DNA of 64,000 nucleotides from Dehalococcoidia bacterium (GTDB taxonomy: Bacteria > Chloroflexota > Dehalococcoidia > Lucifugimonadales > GCA-002694895). A program made the translations under genes and the position numbers. Positions 10,210-19,811 of the stretch are shown piece by piece. Position 1 is the first letter of the stretch. Every line of letters begins with the position of its first letter. Location: NCBI GenBank assembly GCA_029936815.1, contig JAPYRX010000002.1, positions 62,001-126,000 of the forward strand, read 5' to 3'. Under the pieces are notes generated by a model, which searched no databases, was not told the origin of the DNA, and saw only the letters and a list, made by a program, of their open reading frames with translations.

Positions 10210-12396
10210 ATGATTAATAGGCAATACAAATATTATGTTCTGTACTCACTAATAACTATTATAGTTTTATCTACTATTTATTTAGGTTTAAACTACTTTA
10301 ACATTTCTAATAATAATTTTGTTTTAGATAACATAAATTCATATTGTTTGAATTTAAAAAATAGTTCGAATAAATATGTAGGTATTAAGCAGAGTGAAAT
10401 TTGGGAAGCGAAATTAAAAAATGCAGATGATTTTTTTAATTCTTGGTTTTCGAAAATTGGACTAGCTAATTCTGAGCTTCAGTTAGGAAATTTTCAAAAT
10501 TCTGTGAAAATTATTGAGGGTGTTTTGGAGAAAGATGATTTTAGTAATCTGGATACTACCTCTAAGATTGTTACACTCCAAACAGCTGCGTTAATTTATA
10601 TTAAAACTGCAGAATATGAAAATTGTGTAATTCCTGGCGGATCTATTATATGCCAATTACCTGCAGATAATGAATATAAGCATAAACAGGTTAAATATAC
10701 TAAAAAAGCACTAGGTATTCTAAACAAACTGATTTTACTTGATCCAGGAAATTTAAAAGCTAGATGGTTGTTAAATACGGTACATATGTCATTAGGAACT
10801 TATCCTAATGAAGTTGATGAAAATTTATTGATAGATATTCCAGGGAATAATTTCACTGAACAAAATTTGAAATTTCAAGACATATCTATTGAATCGGGTA
10901 TTTACAATGTTGATTTGGCAGGAGGTGTGATTTTTGATGATTTTAATAGAGACGGGTATCCTGATATTGTTACTAGTTCATGGAATCCTTGTTCAAGTAT
11001 GAAATTTTACCTTAATAATGGGCAAGATGGTTTTGAAGATTTATCTGACGATTCAGGCCTTTCTCGACAATTAGGTGGTTTAAACATTGTAAGTACTGAT
11101 TTTAATAATGATGGTTTTATAGATATTTATATTATGAGAGGCGGATGGATGTCAAAAGAAGGCGAAATGATTAATAGTTTGTTGAAAAATAATGGTGATT
11201 TAACTTTTAGCGATGTGACTGAAAAAGTAGGCCTTGATAAATATTCATATCCGTCTCAATCTTCTGCGTGGGGTGATTTTGACAATGATGGCGACATTGA
11301 TTTTTACAGTTGCAATGAATCAGAAATTGATGAAAATTTGAATACGCAATATCCAAGCCATCTTTTTAGTAATGTTGACGGAAAATTTATTGATGTATCA
11401 AAATTTATGTTTCCTAAAAATGAAAGATATTGCAAATCTGTTGATTGGGGAGATTATGATAATGATGGTGATTTAGATTTGTTTGTTTCAAATTATTCTG
11501 AAGCAAATAGATTGTATAAAAATTTAGGTAACAATCAATTTATTGATGTTGCGCCTGAACTTAATATTACCAATCCTTTATTTAGCTTTACATCTTGGTT
11601 TTGGGATTATGATAATGATGGTGATTTAGATATATTTTCATCTGGATATGAATACGGGATAGATAAATCTATCCATAGCTATTTAGGAAATATTGATGCT
11701 AATTATTCTTTGAAAGTATATAAAAACAAAGGTAATGGAACGTTTATAGAAAGTTCGGAAGTTTTGGATTTAAATAAAGTTCATTCAGTAATGGGAGCAA
11801 ATTACGGTGATTTAAATAATGATGGATATAAAGATATATATCTCGGGACAGGATACCCTTATATTGATTCCATTATCCCTAATACATTTTATTTGAATGA
11901 CAAAGGTAAAAAATTTGTAGATCAAACTCATTTATACGGCTTAGGGCATTTACAAAAAGGACATGGGATAGCTTTCGCTGATTTTGATTTGGATGGAGAT
12001 TTGGATATTTTTCAACAAATGGGAGGGTTTTATTTATCAGATGGTTTTACTAATTTATTATACGAAAACCCTGGTAATCAAAATAATTGGATAGGTATTT
12101 ATTTGGTAGGGAAATCTAATAAAATCTCAGTAGGGACTAAGATTAATATTATATGTAATAATGATTTGATTTATAATTCTATTGTAGATAATGGCGCAAG
12201 TTTCGGATCATCTTCCTTCATTAGAACGATAGGAATTGATGATTGTGATAACATAAGAAAAATAGAAATTGATTGGTTTAACAATCCTATAATTCAAGAA
12301 ATAAGTAATGTAAAAATTAATCAATATATTTTGATTGAGGAATTAAATAAAGATTATAAAAAAATCAACTTTAAAATTGGAGACAGAATTGAATAA
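10210..12396 (+). CDS. Membrane-anchored TPR-like / FG-GAP (VCBS) repeat protein with ASPIC/UnbV-like C-terminus (CRTAC1-like)
   Basis: N-terminal TM segment, repeated DFNNDGFIDIYI/DYDNDGDLDLFV motifs, C-terminal NNWIGIYLVGKSNKISVGTKI; start MINRQYKYY at 10210. Confidence 0.85.
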   Translation: MINRQYKYYVLYSLITIIVLSTIYLGLNYFNISNNNFVLDNINSYCLNLKNSSNKYVGIKQSEIWEAKLKNADDFFNSWFSKIGLANSELQLGNFQNSVKIIEGVLEKDDFSNLDTTSKIVTLQTAALIYIKTAEYENCVIPGGSIICQLPADNEYKHKQVKYTKKALGILNKLILLDPGNLKARWLLNTVHMSLGTYPNEVDENLLIDIPGNNFTEQNLKFQDISIESGIYNVDLAGGVIFDDFNRDGYPDIVTSSWNPCSSMKFYLNNGQDGFEDLSDDSGLSRQLGGLNIVSTDFNNDGFIDIYIMRGGWMSKEGEMINSLLKNNGDLTFSDVTEKVGLDKYSYPSQSSAWGDFDNDGDIDFYSCNESEIDENLNTQYPSHLFSNVDGKFIDVSKFMFPKNERYCKSVDWGDYDNDGDLDLFVSNYSEANRLYKNLGNNQFIDVAPELNITNPLFSFTSWFWDYDNDGDLDIFSSGYEYGIDKSIHSYLGNIDANYSLKVYKNKGNGTFIESSEVLDLNKVHSVMGANYGDLNNDGYKDIYLGTGYPYIDSIIPNTFYLNDKGKKFVDQTHLYGLGHLQKGHGIAFADFDLDGDLDIFQQMGGFYLSDGFTNLLYENPGNQNNWIGIYLVGKSNKISVGTKINIICNNDLIYNSIVDNGASFGSSSFIRTIGIDDCDNIRKIEIDWFNNPIIQEISNVKINQYILIEELNKDYKKINFKIGDRIE

Positions 12397-13342
12397 TCAA
12401 TCTATATATACAATGTTACAAAATGAGTCTTGGACTCCAACTCCATTGTTAAAAGCAAATGTTTTAAGCAAATTGCTAAATTCGGAAATTTGGTTGAAAA
12501 GAGAAGATTGTACTCCAGTAAAATCTTTCAAAATAAGAGGTGCTTTAAGTGTATTGTCAGATGTTATGGATAGTAATCAATCTGTAGAAAAAATTGTAGC
12601 AGCATCAGCAGGGAATTACGGATTGGCTATCGCTGAAGCTTGTAGAAGAAATAATATCCCCTGTGTAATATATGTTCCTGAAAATGCAAATGAATCAAAA
12701 GTAAAGAATATTGAATTGAGAGGATCTGAAGTGGTGAAAATAGGCAGGGATTTTGACGATTCTAAAACATTCGCGGCGAAATACGCCGAAGATTCGGGAT
12801 ATCTTTTTTTGGAAGATGGGGAATTGCCTGGTATGCATATAGGAGCTGAAACTATTGGGCATGAATTGTCAGACGAAAATTTTGATTATGTATTTGTACC
12901 TATTGGAAATGGATCTTTGATATCTGGCATTGGGAAGGCATTAAAAAAATATAGTTCGAACACTAAAATTGTAGGATTGATTCCTTCAGAGTCACTTTCT
13001 ATGTATTTAGCATTAAAAGGTAAAGATCATCAGAATCAAACTGCAGATACAATCGCAGATGGATTATCTGTAAGAATTCCTATAATGCAATCAGTGGAAC
13101 GAGTAAAAGAAGTTGTTGATGATATTTTACTTGTTGAAGAAACATTACTTTTAAAAGCAATGAAATCTTTCATAGATACGGAAAATTTATTAGTTGAACC
13201 TTCTTCTGCAATTACCTTAGCAGGACTTGTTCAATACAGAGATGATTATCCTCTAAATAAAAAAATCTGCCTCATTATTACAGGAGGATTAGTAGATCCT
13301 TCAATGATGAATTCAATTATAAATAGCGACAATATAATATGA
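12389..13342 (+). CDS. Threonine/serine dehydratase-like PLP enzyme (fold type II)
   Basis: TPLLKANVLSKLLNSEIWLKREDCTPVKSFKIRGAL, AASAGNYGLAIA; GGAG six nt before TTG 12389 (ORF track extends to 12377). Confidence 0.85.
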   Translation: MNNQSIYTMLQNESWTPTPLLKANVLSKLLNSEIWLKREDCTPVKSFKIRGALSVLSDVMDSNQSVEKIVAASAGNYGLAIAEACRRNNIPCVIYVPENANESKVKNIELRGSEVVKIGRDFDDSKTFAAKYAEDSGYLFLEDGELPGMHIGAETIGHELSDENFDYVFVPIGNGSLISGIGKALKKYSSNTKIVGLIPSESLSMYLALKGKDHQNQTADTIADGLSVRIPIMQSVERVKEVVDDILLVEETLLLKAMKSFIDTENLLVEPSSAITLAGLVQYRDDYPLNKKICLIITGGLVDPSMMNSIINSDNII

Positions 13343-14334
13343 ATCAATCTTGGATACTTAATAAAAGGCCCTCAGGATATCCTCAAATATCTGATTTTAA
13401 ATTAATCAGTTCTGACGTACCAAAATTACAAGAAGGAGAAGTACTTGTTGAGTCACATTATCTTTCTTTAGATCCTTACATGAGAGGAAGAATGAATGAT
13501 ACTAAATCATACGTTCCATCATTAAAATTAGGAGATATTATGACTGGAGAAGTTGTTGGGAAAGTTATTTCAACTAAAAGCAGACGTATCAATGAAGGAG
13601 ATTTTGTTACTGCACATATTGGATGGCAAAAATACGGGAAAATAGATGCTTCAAGTGTGAGGAAAATAGATCCATCATTAGGGCCGATTTCAACATCTTT
13701 AGGTGTTTTAGGAATGCCTGGATTAACTGCTTATTTTGGTTTTTTGGATGTATGTTCTCCCATGCCAGGAGATACTGTTGTAGTGTCTGCTGCATCTGGC
13801 GCAGTAGGCGGTATAGTTGGCCAAATAGCTAAGATAATGGGTTGTAAAGTTATTGGAATAGCCGGATCAGATCAAAAAACTAGTTATTGTGTTTCCGAAT
13901 TAAACTTTGATCATGTTATAAATTATAAAACTGAAAATGTATTAAATAAAATCAATGAATACGCTCCAGGAGGAGTTGATGTTTATTTTGATAATGTTGG
14001 TGGAGATATTTCTGATAGTGTAATGTCTCATTTATCAGTAGGCGCTAGAATAGCAATATGCGGGCAAATATCTTTGTATAATTTGGAAGAACCTGCGATG
14101 GGAGCAAGAATAGGGAGTACTTTACTGATTAACCAGGCTGTAATGAGGGGATTTTTAGTGTTTCAATTTAAGTCGAGATATCAAGAAGGATTAGACAAAT
14201 TATCTGAGTGGGTATTAGATGGAAAAATAAAATATAAAGAAGACATAGTTAAAGGAATAGATAAAGTTCCTGATACATTTATAGGAATGATGCAGGGTAA
14301 AAATTTTGGTAAATTATTAGTAACTTTTATTTAA
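13339..14334 (+). CDS. NADP-dependent oxidoreductase, MDR superfamily (PTGR/CurA-like)
   Basis: SLDPYMRGRM, VSAASGAVGGIVGQIAKIMGCKVIGIAGS, YFDNVGG. Confidence 0.9.
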   Translation: MNQSWILNKRPSGYPQISDFKLISSDVPKLQEGEVLVESHYLSLDPYMRGRMNDTKSYVPSLKLGDIMTGEVVGKVISTKSRRINEGDFVTAHIGWQKYGKIDASSVRKIDPSLGPISTSLGVLGMPGLTAYFGFLDVCSPMPGDTVVVSAASGAVGGIVGQIAKIMGCKVIGIAGSDQKTSYCVSELNFDHVINYKTENVLNKINEYAPGGVDVYFDNVGGDISDSVMSHLSVGARIAICGQISLYNLEEPAMGARIGSTLLINQAVMRGFLVFQFKSRYQEGLDKLSEWVLDGKIKYKEDIVKGIDKVPDTFIGMMQGKNFGKLLVTFI

Positions 14335-15242
14335 GCAAATCCTCCGGGGCAATAATCAAATTCAATACCTGCTTTGTCAGCAATTAATTTTCTGATTATT
14401 CCAGCATTTTTTCTTCCCCAACCTTTGTTCATTGCTTCAATCATGTTTTGTTCTGCAATATTTGCCATATCCATTGGTACATTGTTTTCTCTTCCCATTT
14501 CGCAAGCTAATTTTACATCCTTTGCTCCCAGTTCCAGGAAAAACGAATATTCATCTGCAGCAAAATCATTTTGAGTAGCATTAATCCAATTTTCTAGAGG
14601 AGGATTTTTCCCAGAAGCACATTTGGATATAGCATTTAATAAAGGTTTTAGTTCCATTCCAGCTTTAATTCCTGATGCTAAAACTTCTGAAGTTATATTC
14701 ATCAACATAGCACTAAATAAATTATGAGATAATTTGCATATAGTCCCACTTCCAACAGGTCCACAGTATATTACTTTATCTCCTATAGCATCAAAAGCAG
14801 AGGAAAATTTTTCGTATATACTTTTTTCACCTCCTACCATTACACATAAATCTCTAGACATTGCTCCCGTTACTCCTCCACTTACAGGACAGTCCATAAA
14901 TGTTACCCCTTTTTTTTCAAACTCTTTACTTAAATGTTTTATCATCGAAAGAGAATTGGTAGAAGAATCAATAACTATAGTATCTTTATCAATTGAATTT
15001 ATAATTCCATTTTCACTAAAGCAAACTTTTTCAACATCCCCTGGCTTTGGCAGACACATGAAAACAACATCTTTCCCGCTTGCACATTGTTCTGGGGTCT
15101 CTGCCCAATTACCTCCATCTTCCAAAATATCTATAGCAGATTCTTGATTTAAATCATTTACTGTGAATTCACTTGCAAATTTTTGCAAATTTTTAGCCAT
15201 AGGCTTACCCATGTTTCCTATTCCTATCCAACCTATTTTCAT
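14331..15242 (-). CDS. NAD(P)-dependent 3-hydroxyisobutyrate dehydrogenase-family (beta-hydroxyacid dehydrogenase)
   Basis: GWIGIGNMGKPMAKNL, FMDCPVSGGVTGA, GPVGSGTICKLSHNL. Confidence 0.9.
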   Translation of the reverse strand: MKIGWIGIGNMGKPMAKNLQKFASEFTVNDLNQESAIDILEDGGNWAETPEQCASGKDVVFMCLPKPGDVEKVCFSENGIINSIDKDTIVIDSSTNSLSMIKHLSKEFEKKGVTFMDCPVSGGVTGAMSRDLCVMVGGEKSIYEKFSSAFDAIGDKVIYCGPVGSGTICKLSHNLFSAMLMNITSEVLASGIKAGMELKPLLNAISKCASGKNPPLENWINATQNDFAADEYSFFLELGAKDVKLACEMGRENNVPMDMANIAEQNMIEAMNKGWGRKNAGIIRKLIADKAGIEFDYCPGGFA

Positions 15243-15399
15243 TTTTTCTCCTAATTGTTTATATATTTATAAATTTTAATCATAATATTTTATATATTGT
15301 AATTAATTAAATCCAATTAAATAAAATTTTCTAGACCATTACAATATAGTATTTGCATACATAATGTGTTAAATTAACCAAAATATCGTTTTGAATGAT

Positions 15400-15471
15400 A
15401 GGCTAGGCGACTGGGCCAATGATCCTATCTGGCAACCTTGATGTAAAGGTGCCCCAGATCATACGTGGCCT
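15400..15471 (+). ncRNA. SAM-I clan riboswitch (SAM-I / SAM-IV / SAM-I-IV-variant type)
   Basis: Core GCGACTGGGCCAATGATCCTATCTGGCAACCTTGATGTAAAGGTGCCCCAGAT; P1 AGGCTA(15400-15405)/TGGCCT(15466-15471); directly upstream of metY-metX. Confidence 0.9.
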
Positions 15472-15495
15472 TAGGAGGTAAGCATTTAATATGAA

Positions 15496-15525
15496 TCTCT
15501 CCGTATAAGGAGAGATTTTTTTTTT
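15496..15525 (+). terminator. Intrinsic terminator of the SAM riboswitch expression platform
   Basis: TCTCTCC-GTATAA-GGAGAGA (15496-15515) followed by a 10-T tract ending immediately before the GGAG of metY. Confidence 0.9.
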
Positions 15526-15535
15526 GGAGAAAAAA

Positions 15536-16717
15536 ATGAAAAATAAAAATTACAAATTAGAAACAAAATTAATAAGAGCTGGTTTGAATAGAACTCAATT
15601 TAATGAAACTAGCGAACCGATCTTTATGACTAGTAGCTATGTATATGATTCACCAGAACAAGCTGAAGCTAGGTTTAAAGGAGAGGACGAAGGATTTATT
15701 TATTCTAGATATGGGAATCCTACAGTCAAAGTATTTGAGGATAGATTAGCAGAAATTGAAAAAGGGGAGAAATGTTTTGCTACTTCTACTGGAATGGCTG
15801 CTGTATTTGCTTCATTAATGTGTTTACTAGAGCAAGGAGATAAAGTTGTTGCTTCTAGAGCTTTGTTTGGCTCTATTTATCAAATATTAACAAATATATT
15901 GCCCAAATATGGTATTGAGACTGTTTTGGTGTCAGGAACAAATTTAGACGAATGGGAGGCAGCTATAGACGATCGAACTAAAGCGGTATTTTTTGAGACT
16001 CCCTCAAATCCAACTTTGGAGATAATTGATGTGTCAGCAGTATGTAAAATTGCGAAAAAACATGGATCTAAAGTTATAATTGACAATGTTTTTGCAACTC
16101 CGATTTTACAACATCCATTAGAATTGGGAGTAGATATAGTTGTTTATTCAAGTACCAAGCATATTGACGGACAGGGAAGAGCACTTGGCGGTGCAATTAT
16201 TTCAGATAATGAATATTATGACAAATTTTTAAAGCCATTTATGAGGCATACAGGTGCGTCAATGAGCCCATTCAATGCTTGGGTGATGTTAAAAGGATTA
16301 GAGACTTTGAAATTAAGAGTCGAGCATCAATCTGACAATGCATTACAAATAGCTAATTATTTAAAAAAACATCCAAAAATTACTAAAGTTATATATCCTG
16401 CTGAACAAACTCATGAACAATATGAACTTATAAATTCCCAAATGAGTAAAGGAGGGACAGTTTTAACTATGATTATAGATGGTGGTAAAAAAGAAGCTTT
16501 CAAATTACTTAATAGTTTAAAACTAATTGATATATCGAACAACCTTGGAGATACGAAATCTTTGATTACACATCCTGCAACTACTACTCATTATTCATTA
16601 GGAGAGTTGGGACGAAAGGAAGCAGGAATTCCCGACGGAATGATCAGATTATCTGTTGGATTAGAAAATGTAGATGATTTGATAGATGATCTTGAATATT
16701 CAATTAATATATTTTAA
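15536..16717 (+). CDS. metY: O-acetyl/O-succinylhomoserine sulfhydrylase (Cys/Met metabolism PLP enzyme)
   Basis: YSRYGNPTVKVFEDRLAEIE, VYSSTKHIDGQGRALGGAI, downstream of SAM riboswitch; GGAG before ATG 15536. Confidence 0.93.
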   Translation: MKNKNYKLETKLIRAGLNRTQFNETSEPIFMTSSYVYDSPEQAEARFKGEDEGFIYSRYGNPTVKVFEDRLAEIEKGEKCFATSTGMAAVFASLMCLLEQGDKVVASRALFGSIYQILTNILPKYGIETVLVSGTNLDEWEAAIDDRTKAVFFETPSNPTLEIIDVSAVCKIAKKHGSKVIIDNVFATPILQHPLELGVDIVVYSSTKHIDGQGRALGGAIISDNEYYDKFLKPFMRHTGASMSPFNAWVMLKGLETLKLRVEHQSDNALQIANYLKKHPKITKVIYPAEQTHEQYELINSQMSKGGTVLTMIIDGGKKEAFKLLNSLKLIDISNNLGDTKSLITHPATTTHYSLGELGRKEAGIPDGMIRLSVGLENVDDLIDDLEYSINIF

Positions 16718-16726
16718 GAGGAATAA

Positions 16727-18490
16727 ATGTTTAAGTCGTCAGATGATATAAGATCTAAGCAATTTTCAGATCATATACGGTACTTAAATTTACCGCAAAA
16801 ATTAATATTGGACTCAGGGTTTGAATTAGATGAGTGTGTTATAGCATATGAAACATATGGTGATTTAAATGAAGATAAAAGTAATGGAATATTAATTTGT
16901 CATGCTATAAGTGGAGATTCTCACGTAGCAAAACATGATGAGAAAGATATTGAAGGTTGGTGGGATATTCTTGTAGGTCCAGGTAAGTATATTGATACAA
17001 ACAAATTTTTTGTAATCTGTTCCAATATACTAGGAAGTTGCATGGGATCTACAGGCCCAAATCATAAAAATAATAAAACAGGAATGTATTGGGGGTCTGA
17101 TTTTCCTGAAATTACAGTTTCTGATATGGTTTTAGCTCAATCGAAGTTAATTGAATATTTAGGTATTAATAAATTAGTGGGAGTTGTTGGCGGTTCTTTA
17201 GGAGCTTATCAAGCTTTAGAATGGGGAGTTCGATTTCCTGGAAAAACCAATAGTGTTTTATCTTTGGCTGGAGGTCCTAGATTAACAAGCCAGGGCATTG
17301 CTTTTGATATCATTGGCAGAAATGCTATAAGAAGAGATCCCAACTTCAATAATGGCCAATATTACGAAAACTCAGAATCTCCAGATACAGGACTAGCTTT
17401 AGCCAGAATGTTAGGACATATTACTTATTTATCGCAAGAGTCTATGAGTGAAAAATTTGATCACGATAGATATGACCCAAGAGATATTGATACTAATTTT
17501 GAAAAACAATTTTCCGTTGGATCGTATCTTGCGTACCAAGGAGATAAATTTGTTGAACGTTTTGATCCAAATTCGTATATTATTTTATCTAATGCTATGG
17601 ACAAATTTGATCTTGGTAAAAACAGCTATGAAATATCTAAAAAATTTAAAGACAAAAATTTGAATTGGTTTTTAATCAGTTTTTCCAGTGATTGGTTATT
17701 TCCTACGAGCATGTCTAAAGAGTTAACTAAATCTCTCTTCTTAGCTAACGAAGAAGTTAATTTTGTTGAAATTCCTAGCAACTGCGGACATGATGCTTTT
17801 TTACTAGAGGATGACATTCATTATTATGGAAATTATATTTCTAATTTTATAGAAAATTTATTAGAACAAAACAAATCTGTTAGTACTGAGGAACCCAAAT
17901 TGAGTTTTGATCATGAATTAATTTTAGATTTTGTTTTAGGATCGAAAAAAATTGTTGATTTGGGATGTGGTGATGGAAAGTTGTTAAACGATATAAAAAA
18001 TTCAAGATATACAGAAAATTTGTTAGGAATTGACAATGATTTAAACGAATTACTTGAGACTAGTAACAAAGGAATACCAATATTGAGTTTAGATCTCAAT
18101 AAAGATTTACATTTGATTGGAGATAAACAATTTGACAAAGCTATATTGTCATTAACTTTACAAGCAATAATAAATGTAGAAAAAATTTTGAATGAAATAT
18201 GCAGAATTTCTGAAGAAGTTATTTTGAGTTTCCCTAACTTTGCTTTTGGCCCACTTAGAGACATGTTGTCAAATCAAGGAAGAGCACCAAAATTAGAAGG
18301 TGTTTTGGGGTACGAATGGTACAATACCCCTAATAAAAGATATATGTCTATTTTAGATTTCGAAGACTTTTGTAATGAAAAAAATTTTAATATTATAAAA
18401 AGCAGATATGTTAATTCTTCTTTAAAGCAATTTATTACAAAAGATTATAATTATCATGCTGATTTAGGTATATTTATAATCTCAAAATAG
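16727..18490 (+). CDS. metX: Bifunctional homoserine O-acetyltransferase (MetX) - MetW fusion
   Basis: MetX part: CHAISGDSHVA, GSCMGSTGP, VVGGSLGAYQALEW, NCGHDAFLLE; MetW part from about 17,900: IVDLGCGDGKLL, LSLTLQA, SFPNFAFGPLRDML...GRAPK...YEWYNTPNKRYMSILDFEDFC. Confidence 0.93.
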   Translation: MFKSSDDIRSKQFSDHIRYLNLPQKLILDSGFELDECVIAYETYGDLNEDKSNGILICHAISGDSHVAKHDEKDIEGWWDILVGPGKYIDTNKFFVICSNILGSCMGSTGPNHKNNKTGMYWGSDFPEITVSDMVLAQSKLIEYLGINKLVGVVGGSLGAYQALEWGVRFPGKTNSVLSLAGGPRLTSQGIAFDIIGRNAIRRDPNFNNGQYYENSESPDTGLALARMLGHITYLSQESMSEKFDHDRYDPRDIDTNFEKQFSVGSYLAYQGDKFVERFDPNSYIILSNAMDKFDLGKNSYEISKKFKDKNLNWFLISFSSDWLFPTSMSKELTKSLFLANEEVNFVEIPSNCGHDAFLLEDDIHYYGNYISNFIENLLEQNKSVSTEEPKLSFDHELILDFVLGSKKIVDLGCGDGKLLNDIKNSRYTENLLGIDNDLNELLETSNKGIPILSLDLNKDLHLIGDKQFDKAILSLTLQAIINVEKILNEICRISEEVILSFPNFAFGPLRDMLSNQGRAPKLEGVLGYEWYNTPNKRYMSILDFEDFCNEKNFNIIKSRYVNSSLKQFITKDYNYHADLGIFIISK

Positions 18491-18497
18491 GAGTGTT

Positions 18498-19733
18498 ATG
18501 AAATCTGTAATTTTTGAAAATTGTAATCTGTTAGATGTAGAGAACTCGCAAATAATCAAAGAGATGAATGTTTTAATTGAACAAAACATAATCTCACAAA
18601 TAAGTGATTCAACAATAAAATCTCAAAATGCAATAATAATTGATTCCAAAGGAAAAACGCTAATGCCTGGATTGATTGATTCGCATGTACATATTACCGC
18701 TACATCTTTAGATTTGGGAAGCTTAAGTAAATATCCTCATAGTTTAAATGTGTTAAAGTCAGCAAAATTAGCAGAAGCAATGTTAATGCGAGGATTTACA
18801 TCCGTAAGAGATTGCACAGGAGCTGATTGGGGATTTCATGAAGCTATTGATAAAGATTTAATTAGAGGGCCAAGATTGTTTTTTGTAGGTAAAGCTTTGG
18901 GCCCAACTGGAGGTCATGGAGATAGAAGGCCAAAAACATACGAAGGTGATCATTGTACTTGTTATCAAGGAACAATAAAGGAGACTTGGACTGTAGATGG
19001 AGTCGCTGAAGTACAAAAAGCTGCAAGAAGAGAATTAAGAAAGGGAGCTCATGCTATAAAGATTTTTGCATCAGGAGGTGTAGCATCCCCTGATGATCCT
19101 ATTTTTGGATTACAATTTTCTGAGGATGAAATTCGTGCTGTTGTCAACGAAGCTAATTCTTGGAAAAAATATGTTCTTGCACATGCGTACACTTCAGAGG
19201 CAATTACAAGAGCAATTAAATGCGGAGTACGAACAATAGAGCATGGAAATTTGATGGATAGAAAAACAGCTAAATATATGAATGATAAAAATGCATACTT
19301 AGTTCCAAATTTAATTACATATGAAGCTATGGATTTGGAAGGAGAGAAGTATGGATTGCCTAAAATAAGTTTAGAGAAAAATAAATTTGTTAAAGATGAA
19401 GGTAAAATTGCTATAGATTATGCATATTCTGAAGGAGTCAAGATAGGTTACGGGACTGATTTATTAGGCGAATTACAAGTATACCAGAGTAGAGAATTTT
19501 TAATGAGACAGAATATTATGCCTAAAAAAGATATATTAAAGAGTGCCACATTGATCAACGCAGAAATTGTTAATCAAAAAGACAAAATAGGAGTTATAAA
19601 AGAAGGATCATTCGCAGATATTTTGGTGATTGACGGAAACCCGTTGGAAGATTTTGAGGTTTTGCAAAATCAAGGAGAAAAATTATTGGTAATAATGAAA
19701 GATGGCAAGTTTTATAAAAATAATTTGAGTTAA
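18498..19733 (+). CDS. Metal-dependent hydrolase, amidohydrolase family (imidazolonepropionase-like)
   Basis: GKTLMPGLIDSHVHI, IKIFASGGV, LAHAYTSEAI, RTIEHGNLMD, GYGTDLLGE. Confidence 0.9.
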   Translation: MKSVIFENCNLLDVENSQIIKEMNVLIEQNIISQISDSTIKSQNAIIIDSKGKTLMPGLIDSHVHITATSLDLGSLSKYPHSLNVLKSAKLAEAMLMRGFTSVRDCTGADWGFHEAIDKDLIRGPRLFFVGKALGPTGGHGDRRPKTYEGDHCTCYQGTIKETWTVDGVAEVQKAARRELRKGAHAIKIFASGGVASPDDPIFGLQFSEDEIRAVVNEANSWKKYVLAHAYTSEAITRAIKCGVRTIEHGNLMDRKTAKYMNDKNAYLVPNLITYEAMDLEGEKYGLPKISLEKNKFVKDEGKIAIDYAYSEGVKIGYGTDLLGELQVYQSREFLMRQNIMPKKDILKSATLINAEIVNQKDKIGVIKEGSFADILVIDGNPLEDFEVLQNQGEKLLVIMKDGKFYKNNLS

Positions 19734-19736
19734 TAG

Positions 19737-19811
19737 TTATAACAATATTCGTATTAGAATTGTTACAAATACTGTAATTATAAAAATATTTATTTTAGTT
19801 CTAGTACTCAT
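19737..19811 (-). CDS. Possible 24-aa hydrophobic micro-ORF (MSTRTKINIFIITVFVTILIRILL)
   Basis: ATG overlaps the TGA stop of the upstream oxidase gene (TGATG); single predicted TM segment. Confidence 0.3.
   Translation of the reverse strand: MSTRTKINIFIITVFVTILIRILL

Noticed and set aside
13607-13832. Short ORFs on both strands inside the MDR oxidoreductase
   Set aside because: Out-of-frame products of a conserved gene; no family motif
19737-19768. Imperfect dyad AACAATATTC-GTATTA-GAATTGTT as a terminator
   Set aside because: AT-only imperfect stem with a bulge and no convincing T-tract
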